A stretch of DNA of 64,000 nt from Daejeonia sp002484105 (GTDB taxonomy: Bacteria > Bacteroidota > Bacteroidia > Flavobacteriales > Weeksellaceae), in contig NZ_CP195105.1 of NCBI RefSeq assembly GCF_051175565.1, positions 124,001 to 188,000 of the forward strand, read 5' to 3'. A model generated the notes under the pieces. The model had not been told where the DNA came from. It ran no database searches and saw nothing but the letters and a program-made list of their open reading frames with translations. The position numbers and the translations under genes are program-made. Positions 42,179 to 49,673 of this stretch are shown here, piece after piece (the stretch's first letter is position 1; each line of letters begins with the position of its first letter).

Positions 42179-44713
42179 ATGTACAAATCAATCTACAGAC
42201 TGATGCTCATGATGTTGCTGTTCATGTGCACAAGAGTTTCTTATGCCCAAAAACAAGGAAATAATGTTGTTTATCAGGATCAGAACGTCCGCTTTACACT
42301 CATTACCGACGGAGCCATCCGTTTGGAATGGGGCGGAAACTTTGTAGACAACGCCTCTTTTCTGGCTACAGAGCGAACCTATCCTCCCGTAAAATACAAA
42401 CTGAAAAAAAGCAGCTGGATTGAAATCGAAACCGCTAAGATGAAAGTCCGCTACAAAAAAGACAGCGGAAAATTTACGGCCGAAAACCTGATCATCACCC
42501 ATGCAAAAGGAGTGAAACCCTTCACCTGGAAGCCCGGGACAAAACAACAGGACAACCTTGGCGGAACCCTTAGGACACTTGACGGGATGGACGGCGACAT
42601 GCAGATGTCTGATGTTGCCGAAGCCAAAGCCGGAGAAAAAAGAAAATTGGATGACGGACTGCTCTCCCGGGACGGATGGACATTTCTGGATGACTCTCAG
42701 AACTTCCTTTTCGACAACAGCAGCTGGCCGTGGGCCGAACCCCGAAAAGACAAAAACGGACAGGACTGGTATTTTATGGCGTATGGTAATGATTATAAAG
42801 CAGCCCTGAAAGATTTTACAGTTTTTGCCGGAAAAATCCCATTGCCACCACGCTATGCATTCGGGTACTGGTGGTCACGCTACTGGTCATATTCCGACAG
42901 CGAATTCCGCTCCCTGATTGACAATTTCCACAATTACGGAATTCCGCTTGATGTACTTGTTGTGGATATGGACTGGCATTATACCGACGAAGGAAGAGGT
43001 GGATGGACCGGCTGGACATGGAATAAGAATCTGTTCCCAAACCCAGAAAACTTCCTTAAATACCTGAAAAAAAATAACCTGAAAATCACCCTGAACCTTC
43101 ACCCTGCAGATGGTGTGTCCAATTACGAACAAGGATTTGAAGCCATGGCAAAAGATATGGGACTGGATCCGAAAACCACCAAAAACATCCCATGGACAGG
43201 CTCTGACAAGAATTTTATCAAGGCTCTGTTTAAGGATGTTCTGCATCCGATGCAGAAAGAAGGTGTAGACTTCTGGTGGCTCGACTGGCAGCAGTTTCCT
43301 TTTGACAAAAAAGTTGAAGGCCTTAGCAATACATGGTGGATTAATTATGTATTTTTCAGTGATAAGGAACATTATGGTGACGAACGACCAATGCTCTACC
43401 ACCGTTGGGGCGGACTGGGCAACCACCGCTATCAGGTTGGTTTTTCCGGAGATACACACATTTCATGGAAGTCGCTCGATTTCCAGCCCTATTTCAATTC
43501 TACTGCATCCAATGTCCTTTACGGCTACTGGAGCCACGATCTTGGCGGCCACATGAACGGACAGATTAATCCGGAACTTTATCTGAGATGGATGCAGTTT
43601 GGCGCCTTCAGTCCGGTGATGAGAACCCACTCTTCCAAAAGTGCAGAACTGAACAAAGAACCCTGGGTTTTTGACAAAGATACCTTTACCATCCTGAAAA
43701 ATACGATCAAACAGCGCTACGAGCTCGCACCTTACATCTACACAGCTGCCCGCGAATCGTTTGACAGCGGAGTATCGCTCTGCCGGCCGTTGTACTATGA
43801 TGATCCGGAAAACCAGCAATCCTACAGCTTCCGCAACGAATATATGTTCGGAGACGACATCCTGATAGCGCCTGTAACCCAAAAAGGAAAAGACGGATAT
43901 ACCGAAATGCAAGTATGGCTTCCTGAAGGCAACTGGTACGAATGGAATACCGGAACGCTGCTGAAAGGCGGGCAAACCCTAAAAAGAAACTTTGCCCTTG
44001 ACGAGTACGGAATCTATGTAAAAGCCGGAGCCATAATCCCAATGTACAACGACAGCGTGATGAATCTGAGCAGCAATGATGAAGATTATATCATCAACAT
44101 ATTCCCGGGTGCTGACGGAGATGCCACTGTTTATGAAGACAACGGAAACGACAAAAACTACGCCTCCGAATATGCTACCACAGAAATCACCGCCAAAAGG
44201 AAAGCAAATACCCTGGATGTATATATCGCCGCCAGAAAAGGACAGTACAAGGATATGCCACAATCCAGAAACTATAAAATAAAACTGCTCGCAGCCACAC
44301 CTCCAGCATCTATAACCTTAAATGGCAAACCGGTAAAATATGAATACCTTGGTAAAGATTTTTCTGTACTGATTGACCTTGGAAACCAGCCTTGCAATAC
44401 GGCAAAAAACATCCAGATAACATTCGGAACAGATGCTGCAGATCTTACGAATGGAATCATTGGAAAAAGCCGACGCATCGCAAAATATATCGAACAACTG
44501 AAATACAGGGATGCCGGAATTGTACTTTCCGACGACCTCGGACAGATGGGAAGCGTGCAGGAAGCCGTGATGTACGCTCCTGAAAAATTCAGTGAACTGG
44601 TGCAGAAGTTCAATAAAAGCTATGATCAGCTTCCGGAAATCCTACAAAGCCAGAAACTCGATGATGCCAAATCCAAATGGTTTTTGCAATCTGTCGGATA
44701 CGGCAAATATTAG
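42179..44713 (+). CDS. exported glycoside hydrolase family 31 enzyme
   Basis: 844 residues with a signal peptide (about 1-24). The N-terminal galactose-mutarotase-like beta-sandwich is followed by a (beta/alpha)8 barrel. RYAFGYWWSRYWSY and VLVVDMDWHYTDE are GH31 landmarks. The nucleophile is Asp369 in FWWLDWQQ, where many relatives have WxDMNE; the acid/base is Asp425 in SGDTHISW, and SHDLGGH replaces the usual HDIGGF. A C-terminal beta domain (DUF5110-like) follows, then an unusual helical tail of about 90 residues. An exo-alpha-glycosidase, perhaps glucosidase or xylosidase; specificity undetermined. Confidence 0.9.
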   Translation: MYKSIYRLMLMMLLFMCTRVSYAQKQGNNVVYQDQNVRFTLITDGAIRLEWGGNFVDNASFLATERTYPPVKYKLKKSSWIEIETAKMKVRYKKDSGKFTAENLIITHAKGVKPFTWKPGTKQQDNLGGTLRTLDGMDGDMQMSDVAEAKAGEKRKLDDGLLSRDGWTFLDDSQNFLFDNSSWPWAEPRKDKNGQDWYFMAYGNDYKAALKDFTVFAGKIPLPPRYAFGYWWSRYWSYSDSEFRSLIDNFHNYGIPLDVLVVDMDWHYTDEGRGGWTGWTWNKNLFPNPENFLKYLKKNNLKITLNLHPADGVSNYEQGFEAMAKDMGLDPKTTKNIPWTGSDKNFIKALFKDVLHPMQKEGVDFWWLDWQQFPFDKKVEGLSNTWWINYVFFSDKEHYGDERPMLYHRWGGLGNHRYQVGFSGDTHISWKSLDFQPYFNSTASNVLYGYWSHDLGGHMNGQINPELYLRWMQFGAFSPVMRTHSSKSAELNKEPWVFDKDTFTILKNTIKQRYELAPYIYTAARESFDSGVSLCRPLYYDDPENQQSYSFRNEYMFGDDILIAPVTQKGKDGYTEMQVWLPEGNWYEWNTGTLLKGGQTLKRNFALDEYGIYVKAGAIIPMYNDSVMNLSSNDEDYIINIFPGADGDATVYEDNGNDKNYASEYATTEITAKRKANTLDVYIAARKGQYKDMPQSRNYKIKLLAATPPASITLNGKPVKYEYLGKDFSVLIDLGNQPCNTAKNIQITFGTDAADLTNGIIGKSRRIAKYIEQLKYRDAGIVLSDDLGQMGSVQEAVMYAPEKFSELVQKFNKSYDQLPEILQSQKLDDAKSKWFLQSVGYGKY

Positions 44714-44732
44714 TATTCTGAATCCAAATAAG

Positions 44733-44766
44733 AATCCTGCCTCCCTCATGAAGCAGGATTTTTTTT
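44733..44766 (+). terminator. terminator after the GH31 gene
   Basis: AATCCTGC (44733-44740) pairs with GCAGGATT (44753-44760), followed by a T run. Confidence 0.85.
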
Positions 44767-44778
44767 GACAAAACACAA

Positions 44779-44819
44779 ATACCTAAGAAATTTATGCATA
44801 TATTTGCAATACATAAGAA
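44779..44819 (+). promoter_or_regulatory. padR promoter flanked by repeated operator-like sites
   Basis: A -7 box TATATTTG (44799-44806) lies between ATACCTAAGAA (44779-44789) and ATACATAAGAA (44809-44819), which match at 10 of 11 bases and are 30 bp apart. CCTAA (44782-44786) also forms a dyad with TTAGG (44822-44826) just before the ATG. PadR regulators commonly repress their own promoters, so these are candidate operator half-sites. Confidence 0.5.
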
Positions 44820-44827
44820 TATTAGGC

Positions 44828-45154
44828 ATGTCAAAAAACAATACACTATACAAAGGAACTTTACAGAATATCATCCTGAAGCTTCTGGCAAAAGAGGTAA
44901 AAATGTACGGCTATCAAATGACACAGCGCGCCAAAGAACTTACCAAAGGCGAACTGGAGATGACGGAAGGCGCCCTCTATCCCATCTTACACAAACTGGA
45001 AAGTGACGGAATCATTGAGTCCGAAATCCAAAACATCAACGGAAGAGACCGGAAATATTATCTTCTGACCGAAAAAGGAAAACGCCGGCAAGCCGAGCAG
45101 GAAGCCGAAATGAAAAGCTATATCCTGAATCTGAATACTATTTTTACTATCTGA
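44828..45154 (+). CDS. PadR family transcriptional regulator
   Basis: 108 residues from the ATG at 44828; the frame runs upstream through the promoter and terminator, so the longer form is rejected. The winged helix shows the PadR pattern: LYKGTLQNIILKLLAK, MYGYQMTQRAKEL, MTEGALYPILHKLESDGII, RKYYLLTEKGKRR. The C-terminal helix used for dimerisation is short, as in subfamily 2. It heads a three-gene operon with two related membrane proteins whose N-termini resemble HAAS domains, a recurring partner arrangement for PadR. Confidence 0.92.
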   Translation: MSKNNTLYKGTLQNIILKLLAKEVKMYGYQMTQRAKELTKGELEMTEGALYPILHKLESDGIIESEIQNINGRDRKYYLLTEKGKRRQAEQEAEMKSYILNLNTIFTI

Positions 45155-45167
45155 AAATCCCCGGGTG

Positions 45168-45881
45168 ATGAACAAAGATCAGGAAAAGACCGTTATCCGT
45201 TATCTGCTTTCTAAAAATCTGCCGTTGGATCTTCTGGTAGAAGTGGAGGATCACATGAAGGAGCAGCTGAATTACAAAATTGAAACTGAAGAAAAACCTT
45301 TTTATCTCGCCTGGATAGAAGTTCAACAATCGTGGAACAAGGATTTGAAAATGGTATTGTCGTTTAATATAAACCGGAAAATAACAAGATTCCAGAAAGA
45401 AATAACTGGAAAAACTTCAAAACTACTCTGGAAACAAACGTTGAAAATCAGCCTTTTCCCGCTTTTCTTTACTTTCATTCTGTTGTTTTACAATAAATTA
45501 TGGGCTTCTTATTGGTTATTATTTATATATGGATTTTTATATGCAGTACTTTTACTTTATGCTCTTTTTAATTTCAAAATTATACATTCCGGATCACAAA
45601 TCAGGAAAAGAAATATCAGTTATCTGCAAAATGCAGTTACCAATTTAACTTTGTGTCTGATATTTATACCCAATTTTGTGTTTGTGAATTTCTGGGAAAG
45701 GTTTGAAAAATTGTATCAGGCATGTGTTCATATTATACAGTTGGAAGCAAGTGGCTGGGAATGGTTTACGGCTGTTGCCTATTTCTCGTTTTTTATTTTA
45801 GGAATCTTTGGTTTATTGAGTTTCAGAGAATGCAAAAAACAGATGGAATTTCTGAAACAGAAAATCAATTTCAAATTATGA
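45168..45881 (+). CDS. HAAS-like membrane protein 1 of the padR operon
   Basis: 237 residues from the ATG at 45168. A cytoplasmic helical N-terminus of about 75 residues (VIRYLLSKNLPLDLLVEVEDHMKEQL, then AWIEVQQSWNKDLK) resembles the HAAS domain that partners PadR regulators. Four hydrophobic helices follow (about 95-110, 115-135, 160-175 and 200-220). The same N-terminal pattern recurs in the next gene, so the pair arose by duplication. Its stop overlaps the next start (ATGA). Likely a membrane signal or stress module; no enzymatic motif. Confidence 0.7.
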   Translation: MNKDQEKTVIRYLLSKNLPLDLLVEVEDHMKEQLNYKIETEEKPFYLAWIEVQQSWNKDLKMVLSFNINRKITRFQKEITGKTSKLLWKQTLKISLFPLFFTFILLFYNKLWASYWLLFIYGFLYAVLLLYALFNFKIIHSGSQIRKRNISYLQNAVTNLTLCLIFIPNFVFVNFWERFEKLYQACVHIIQLEASGWEWFTAVAYFSFFILGIFGLLSFRECKKQMEFLKQKINFKL

Positions 45882-46597
45882 TGACCGAACTTCAACTTTC
45901 CGAAATCCGCCATTATCTGCTTTCCAAAAAACTTCCGATTGATATTTTGTTGGAAGTTCAGGATCATTTTGTATCGCAGATTCAGGATGTGATCAAAGAC
46001 ACCAATACCAGTTTTGAAACTGCTTTTGAAAAAACGAAAGAAAACTGGGCGAGAGATCTGAAACTTTCCTGGAACGGAAGTATGGATCTGGAAGATTCTA
46101 CGCCATTCATGAGAACGATGCGCAGAAAAATTGAATGGAGCAATGACCGTAAAGCATTGAAATACACAATTATACATATCATTCTAATCTTTCTTTCCGC
46201 ATTTTTTATGAACACCAAAGCATTTGAGGTCTCGGTATCTATAACGGTTAGCGCACCATTTTTCTATGCCCTTTACCAATACATCCGGCATTACAAAACC
46301 ATGGAACTGTGGAGAAAATATCCGAATCATATACTCACATTGCACCAAACATCGATGTTTTGGTTCTTCAGTATTTTTGCTGTATGGATGAATTTTTTAA
46401 GAATGTTTTTTGAAGCCCCGGAAAAACTGCAACAAACATTACAATTCCAAAATTCACAATACAGTATTTCTGAATTGTTGCTCCTTTTTGCCCTTCTCCT
46501 GTTTCTGATTTCCGTAATGTGGTTCTCCATTATTTCGCAGAAAAAATATCTTGAGCAAATTGAAAAAGTAAAACCTTTCCTGAAATATCTCAGTTAG
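45878..46597 (+). CDS. HAAS-like membrane protein 2 of the padR operon
   Basis: 239 residues from the ATG at 45878, which overlaps the preceding TGA as ATGA, implying coupled translation; the frame extends further upstream only inside the neighbour. The N-terminus (IRHYLLSKKLPIDILLEVQDHFVSQI, then AFEKTKENWARDLKLSW) is closely related to that of the preceding protein. Four transmembrane helices follow. Its 3' end overlaps the convergent beta-lactamase-fold gene by 8 bp. Function unknown. Confidence 0.7.
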   Translation: MMTELQLSEIRHYLLSKKLPIDILLEVQDHFVSQIQDVIKDTNTSFETAFEKTKENWARDLKLSWNGSMDLEDSTPFMRTMRRKIEWSNDRKALKYTIIHIILIFLSAFFMNTKAFEVSVSITVSAPFFYALYQYIRHYKTMELWRKYPNHILTLHQTSMFWFFSIFAVWMNFLRMFFEAPEKLQQTLQFQNSQYSISELLLLFALLLFLISVMWFSIISQKKYLEQIEKVKPFLKYLS

Positions 46598-47726
46598 TTT
46601 CTGCAACATTCCGGGACGGCTCAGACATTTGCCCGGCAGCCGTCTCAAGCACATCTGCAATATGTCTGAATGTATTATGGGGTTTGAAAAAACCGTTTTT
46701 CCCCAAACTTTCATCAGCGATATTGGAAAGCACAATCAGTGAAGTTCTGGTCCTGGGATAATACACCAGCAACGACGGCGAACCTTTGACATATCCCGTA
46801 TGAAAAAAACTTTCGGGCGAACTACCATTCATCATAATACCATATCCATATCCACATTTCCCCAGAATTTCGTGGTTGCGAATCATCCCTTTTTTCAGCA
46901 TCATGCCGAGGGTTTGGGGCTTAAGAATTTTACCTCCGTATAAGGCCTGATTCCATTTATGGAGATCGCTTGCAGTAGACAGAATACCGCCTGCCGAAAC
47001 GCTGATTTTGTCATGCGACAGCCTTGCTGGCATATCCGGAACTTCCTCCCAATGCTTTGCGGTTCCCAGATAGGCTTTAGCAAAATGAACTCCGTTAAAC
47101 CGGTCGGAAGTAAAAGAGTGGCTCATACCAGCTTTTCGGAAGAGTTCGTGAGCCATTTCATCATAAGATTTCCCGGAAACCTTCTGAGCCAGCTCTCCCA
47201 GAAAGCAATATCCTTTGTTGGAATAGCTGAAATTGCTTCCACTTTTGAAGAGCAGTCCGCTGCCGCTGTCACTGATGCCCGAAGTATGACCAAGCAGTTG
47301 TGAAACCGTAATATCCCGGTACGAAGAATTTTCCTTAAATGACGGAAGATAGTCCGAAATGTGGTCGTCAAGCTTCAGTTTTCCTTCATCATACAGCTGG
47401 AGAACCATCGCTGCTGTAAACTGTTTGCTTACCGATCCGATGGCAAAAACCGTCTGGCTGCCGATAATGGTTTTGTTTTTAAAATCTTCAAAACCCTGAT
47501 TTTTTTTAAACACTAAAGACGAATCCTGAAAAACCGCAACACTACCGTTGAAATTACATTTTTTGAACACCGAATCCATCTGGTTTGCATACAACCTTTG
47601 CTTAAACCCAAGCATCACCTGCTGTGGAGATGGAATGTTCTCTGCAACCGGCAAAACTTCTTTCTTTTGGCAACCGCCCAGAAAAAAAAGACCAGCGACT
47701 AGCCCTAACAAGTATTTCTGTATCAT
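46590..47726 (-). CDS. serine hydrolase lipoprotein, beta-lactamase/class C PBP-like
   Basis: 378 residues. A lipoprotein signal ends at LGGC (Cys19). The penicillin-binding fold motifs are SVSK (Ser98, Lys101), YSN (Tyr168, Asn170) and HTG in FFHTGYVKGSP in place of KTG. This combination is found in esterases, D-aminopeptidases and AmpH-like peptidases as well as beta-lactamases, so resistance should not be inferred. The lipid anchor places it in the periplasm or outer membrane. Confidence 0.87.
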   Translation of the reverse strand: MIQKYLLGLVAGLFFLGGCQKKEVLPVAENIPSPQQVMLGFKQRLYANQMDSVFKKCNFNGSVAVFQDSSLVFKKNQGFEDFKNKTIIGSQTVFAIGSVSKQFTAAMVLQLYDEGKLKLDDHISDYLPSFKENSSYRDITVSQLLGHTSGISDSGSGLLFKSGSNFSYSNKGYCFLGELAQKVSGKSYDEMAHELFRKAGMSHSFTSDRFNGVHFAKAYLGTAKHWEEVPDMPARLSHDKISVSAGGILSTASDLHKWNQALYGGKILKPQTLGMMLKKGMIRNHEILGKCGYGYGIMMNGSSPESFFHTGYVKGSPSLLVYYPRTRTSLIVLSNIADESLGKNGFFKPHNTFRHIADVLETAAGQMSEPSRNVAETN

Positions 47727-47783
47727 CCGAATTTGTGTTTATTGCCTAAAAACACTGCAAAAACAAAACCGATTTCTATAAAA

Positions 47784-48839
47784 TTACTTCCTGAAATTGG
47801 AATGTTGATAGTTTTTTACCACGAAACGCAGTCCTGTCTCGAGAATACAGCCCATATTTTCGCATTTGGAAAACTGCGAATTGTAGGTAAGTTTCTGCAA
47901 AGATTTTTTAAGTTCCTGCACATTTTCCGGTTTGGAAATGTGATCGTCTTTCATAATATTGAGCAAATGCTGCAGACGCGATTGGCTGGCAAGGGCACGC
48001 TTTGATATGGCCGAACGCACTTCCTTACGGTATTGCTCCACAGAGCTGGGTTTCAGCTTTTCATGTACAAGCTGCACCATTCTTTCGTTTTCTTTGAAAT
48101 ACTGCGGAACGTAAATTTTAAGATTCCCTTCATAAGACTGCTGGTCAAAATCAATCGGCCGGATTCTGTACACCACTTGATCGAAATCATGTGTCGGTAT
48201 CACCACATAATTATACGATCTCATATCGCCCAGCAGACCGATCATACAGCGTTCATTGAATTTTACAAATTCTTTCGCGATCTGCGATTTTTCGAGATCG
48301 GAGCAGTTTTCCAGATGTTCTTTGATGAAAACATCTCCAGGAATTCCAAGAATATGTTCCTCAATGAGCGTATCTTCATGAAGCAGAAAATTAATCCGGT
48401 TGAAAGAAAGAATATCCTCCAGCTCGAGGCCATAGATGCGCGATGCATCCGCTTTTTTGATATAAAAATTGGTATAATTATCATTCAGGATATTTCGCAC
48501 ACGTATCCGGAATGGCTTGGAATTTCCGAACGTACAGTAATGCACAGAATCGACGGTAAGAAAAGGCAGCACCTCTTCATCGCCGTCGGAATGGAGCAAC
48601 GTATAAATTTTATTCAGGTTGGCTTCTATTTCTGCGTGTTCAAATTCGCGGTAGTAGACACTCAGCCAGAGTGTATCATTGCCGTCCTTGTCCTCCACAG
48701 CGGTATAATCAGTAAAACGCATCAGATCATCATAGAAAAAACGAATACCCGTAAGTCGGTTGTTCCGGCGCAGATATTCCATCAGTTCGGGCTTTACCGG
48801 ATAGATGGGTTTTCGGTAGGCAATTTTGACGTCTTTCAT
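47784..48839 (-). CDS. conserved protein of unknown function with kinase-like motifs
   Basis: 351 residues, no signal peptide or membrane helix. I do not recognise a named family. The middle contains LLGDMRSYNYVVI (Asp205, Asn210) and 20 residues later RPIDFDQQ (Asp230, Asp232), which resembles the catalytic D-x4-N and metal-binding DFD/DFG of atypical kinases. Upstream FYIKKADASRIYGLELED (Lys128/129) and EEHILGIPGDVFIKE could supply the N-lobe lysine and glutamate. A Lys/Arg-rich helical C-terminus ends the protein. It stands alone between a lipoprotein gene and a hydrolase. The kinase idea is inference from motif shape only. Confidence 0.65.
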   Translation of the reverse strand: MKDVKIAYRKPIYPVKPELMEYLRRNNRLTGIRFFYDDLMRFTDYTAVEDKDGNDTLWLSVYYREFEHAEIEANLNKIYTLLHSDGDEEVLPFLTVDSVHYCTFGNSKPFRIRVRNILNDNYTNFYIKKADASRIYGLELEDILSFNRINFLLHEDTLIEEHILGIPGDVFIKEHLENCSDLEKSQIAKEFVKFNERCMIGLLGDMRSYNYVVIPTHDFDQVVYRIRPIDFDQQSYEGNLKIYVPQYFKENERMVQLVHEKLKPSSVEQYRKEVRSAISKRALASQSRLQHLLNIMKDDHISKPENVQELKKSLQKLTYNSQFSKCENMGCILETGLRFVVKNYQHSNFRK

Positions 48840-48848
48840 GGATTAAAA

Positions 48849-48879
48849 ATAAAAAAATCCCTCAATATAGGAGGGATTT
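48849..48879 (-). terminator. terminator after the lipoprotein gene
   Basis: AAATCCCTC (48855-48863) and GAGGGATTT (48871-48879) form a 9-bp stem; on the minus strand a T-rich run follows. Confidence 0.8.
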
Positions 48880-48900
48880 TCAAAATATTTTTACGGGACT

Positions 48901-49563
48901 TTATTTGAGTGCATTTGCTTCTACTTCTTCAGCTTTTTTAACAGTTTCTCTAACGGCAGAAACAGAGTTTTCATAATGATTCTCTTTCCATTTGCTTACA
49001 GGTGCCATCTGCGGATTTGTATTTGCAAAGCTGAGACTGTTGTCGGAAAGATTGACCAGGTTGGTCGTAATGTTGGTGTATGCGCTTTTGCCGGTTTCAA
49101 TCATTCCGTAATAAGAGATCAGAAAACCATAGTTGACCTCTGAAAAGAGGACTTCATCAATATTGTATTTTGATTTCAGGTAGCTTAAATCATACAATGC
49201 GTATTTCTTGCCTTCTTTTTTTTCTCCTTTAAATTTCGTTGCTGTTTTTGGATCAAAAGATTCATCAATGACAACCACTTCCTTCCCGTGAGACTGAAGT
49301 ATATCCGTGTAGATTTTTACAAGATCATTTTTAGGCTGGATTTCTTGACCTATGAGGCTAAGTGCCTCGGCATATTTGTCTCCCGAAGTCAGCGCCATAT
49401 CCAGAAGTCCCTGAGATCCTTCTTTGAATTTTGCGGGTTCATTGACCTGTACAAAAACGCCAACTTTCGAGGGTTGGTTCCAGTAATCCGGAGACAGAGC
49501 TACTTTGGTTACACAGCTCGTCAGGATAAACAGCACTGATAATAAAGAGAAGATTTTTTTCAT
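48901..49563 (-). CDS. lipoprotein of unknown function
   Basis: 220 residues from the ATG at 49563; a second ATG five codons upstream is possible. The lipobox LTSC follows a short hydrophobic stretch. The mature part has alternating strands and helices with VGVFVQVNEPAKF, IDEVLFSEVNYGFL and a conserved-looking KSAYTNITTNLVNLSDNSLSF, reminiscent of proteins with a lipoprotein-anchored nucleotide- or peptidoglycan-binding fold, but no family is certain. It is flanked by a strong terminator and stands as a single gene. Confidence 0.75.
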   Translation of the reverse strand: MKKIFSLLSVLFILTSCVTKVALSPDYWNQPSKVGVFVQVNEPAKFKEGSQGLLDMALTSGDKYAEALSLIGQEIQPKNDLVKIYTDILQSHGKEVVVIDESFDPKTATKFKGEKKEGKKYALYDLSYLKSKYNIDEVLFSEVNYGFLISYYGMIETGKSAYTNITTNLVNLSDNSLSFANTNPQMAPVSKWKENHYENSVSAVRETVKKAEEVEANALK

Positions 49564-49673
49564 AGTTTTTTTATTCATTCAGTAAATGTATTGTTTTTAT
49601 TTCGCACCATCACAAATATGATGTATATCATCTCTTCACGCTTTAAAACACCAACATTTGTACACTCAAAATA

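Noticed and set aside
45722..45877. Longer N-terminus for the second HAAS-like protein
   Set aside because: The extension lies entirely inside the preceding gene in another frame; the ATGA overlap gives a start that aligns with the paralogue.
46590..47726. Beta-lactamase resistance gene
   Set aside because: Motifs are SxxK, YSN and HTG on a lipoprotein, common to esterases and peptidases of this fold; resistance is not supported by sequence alone.
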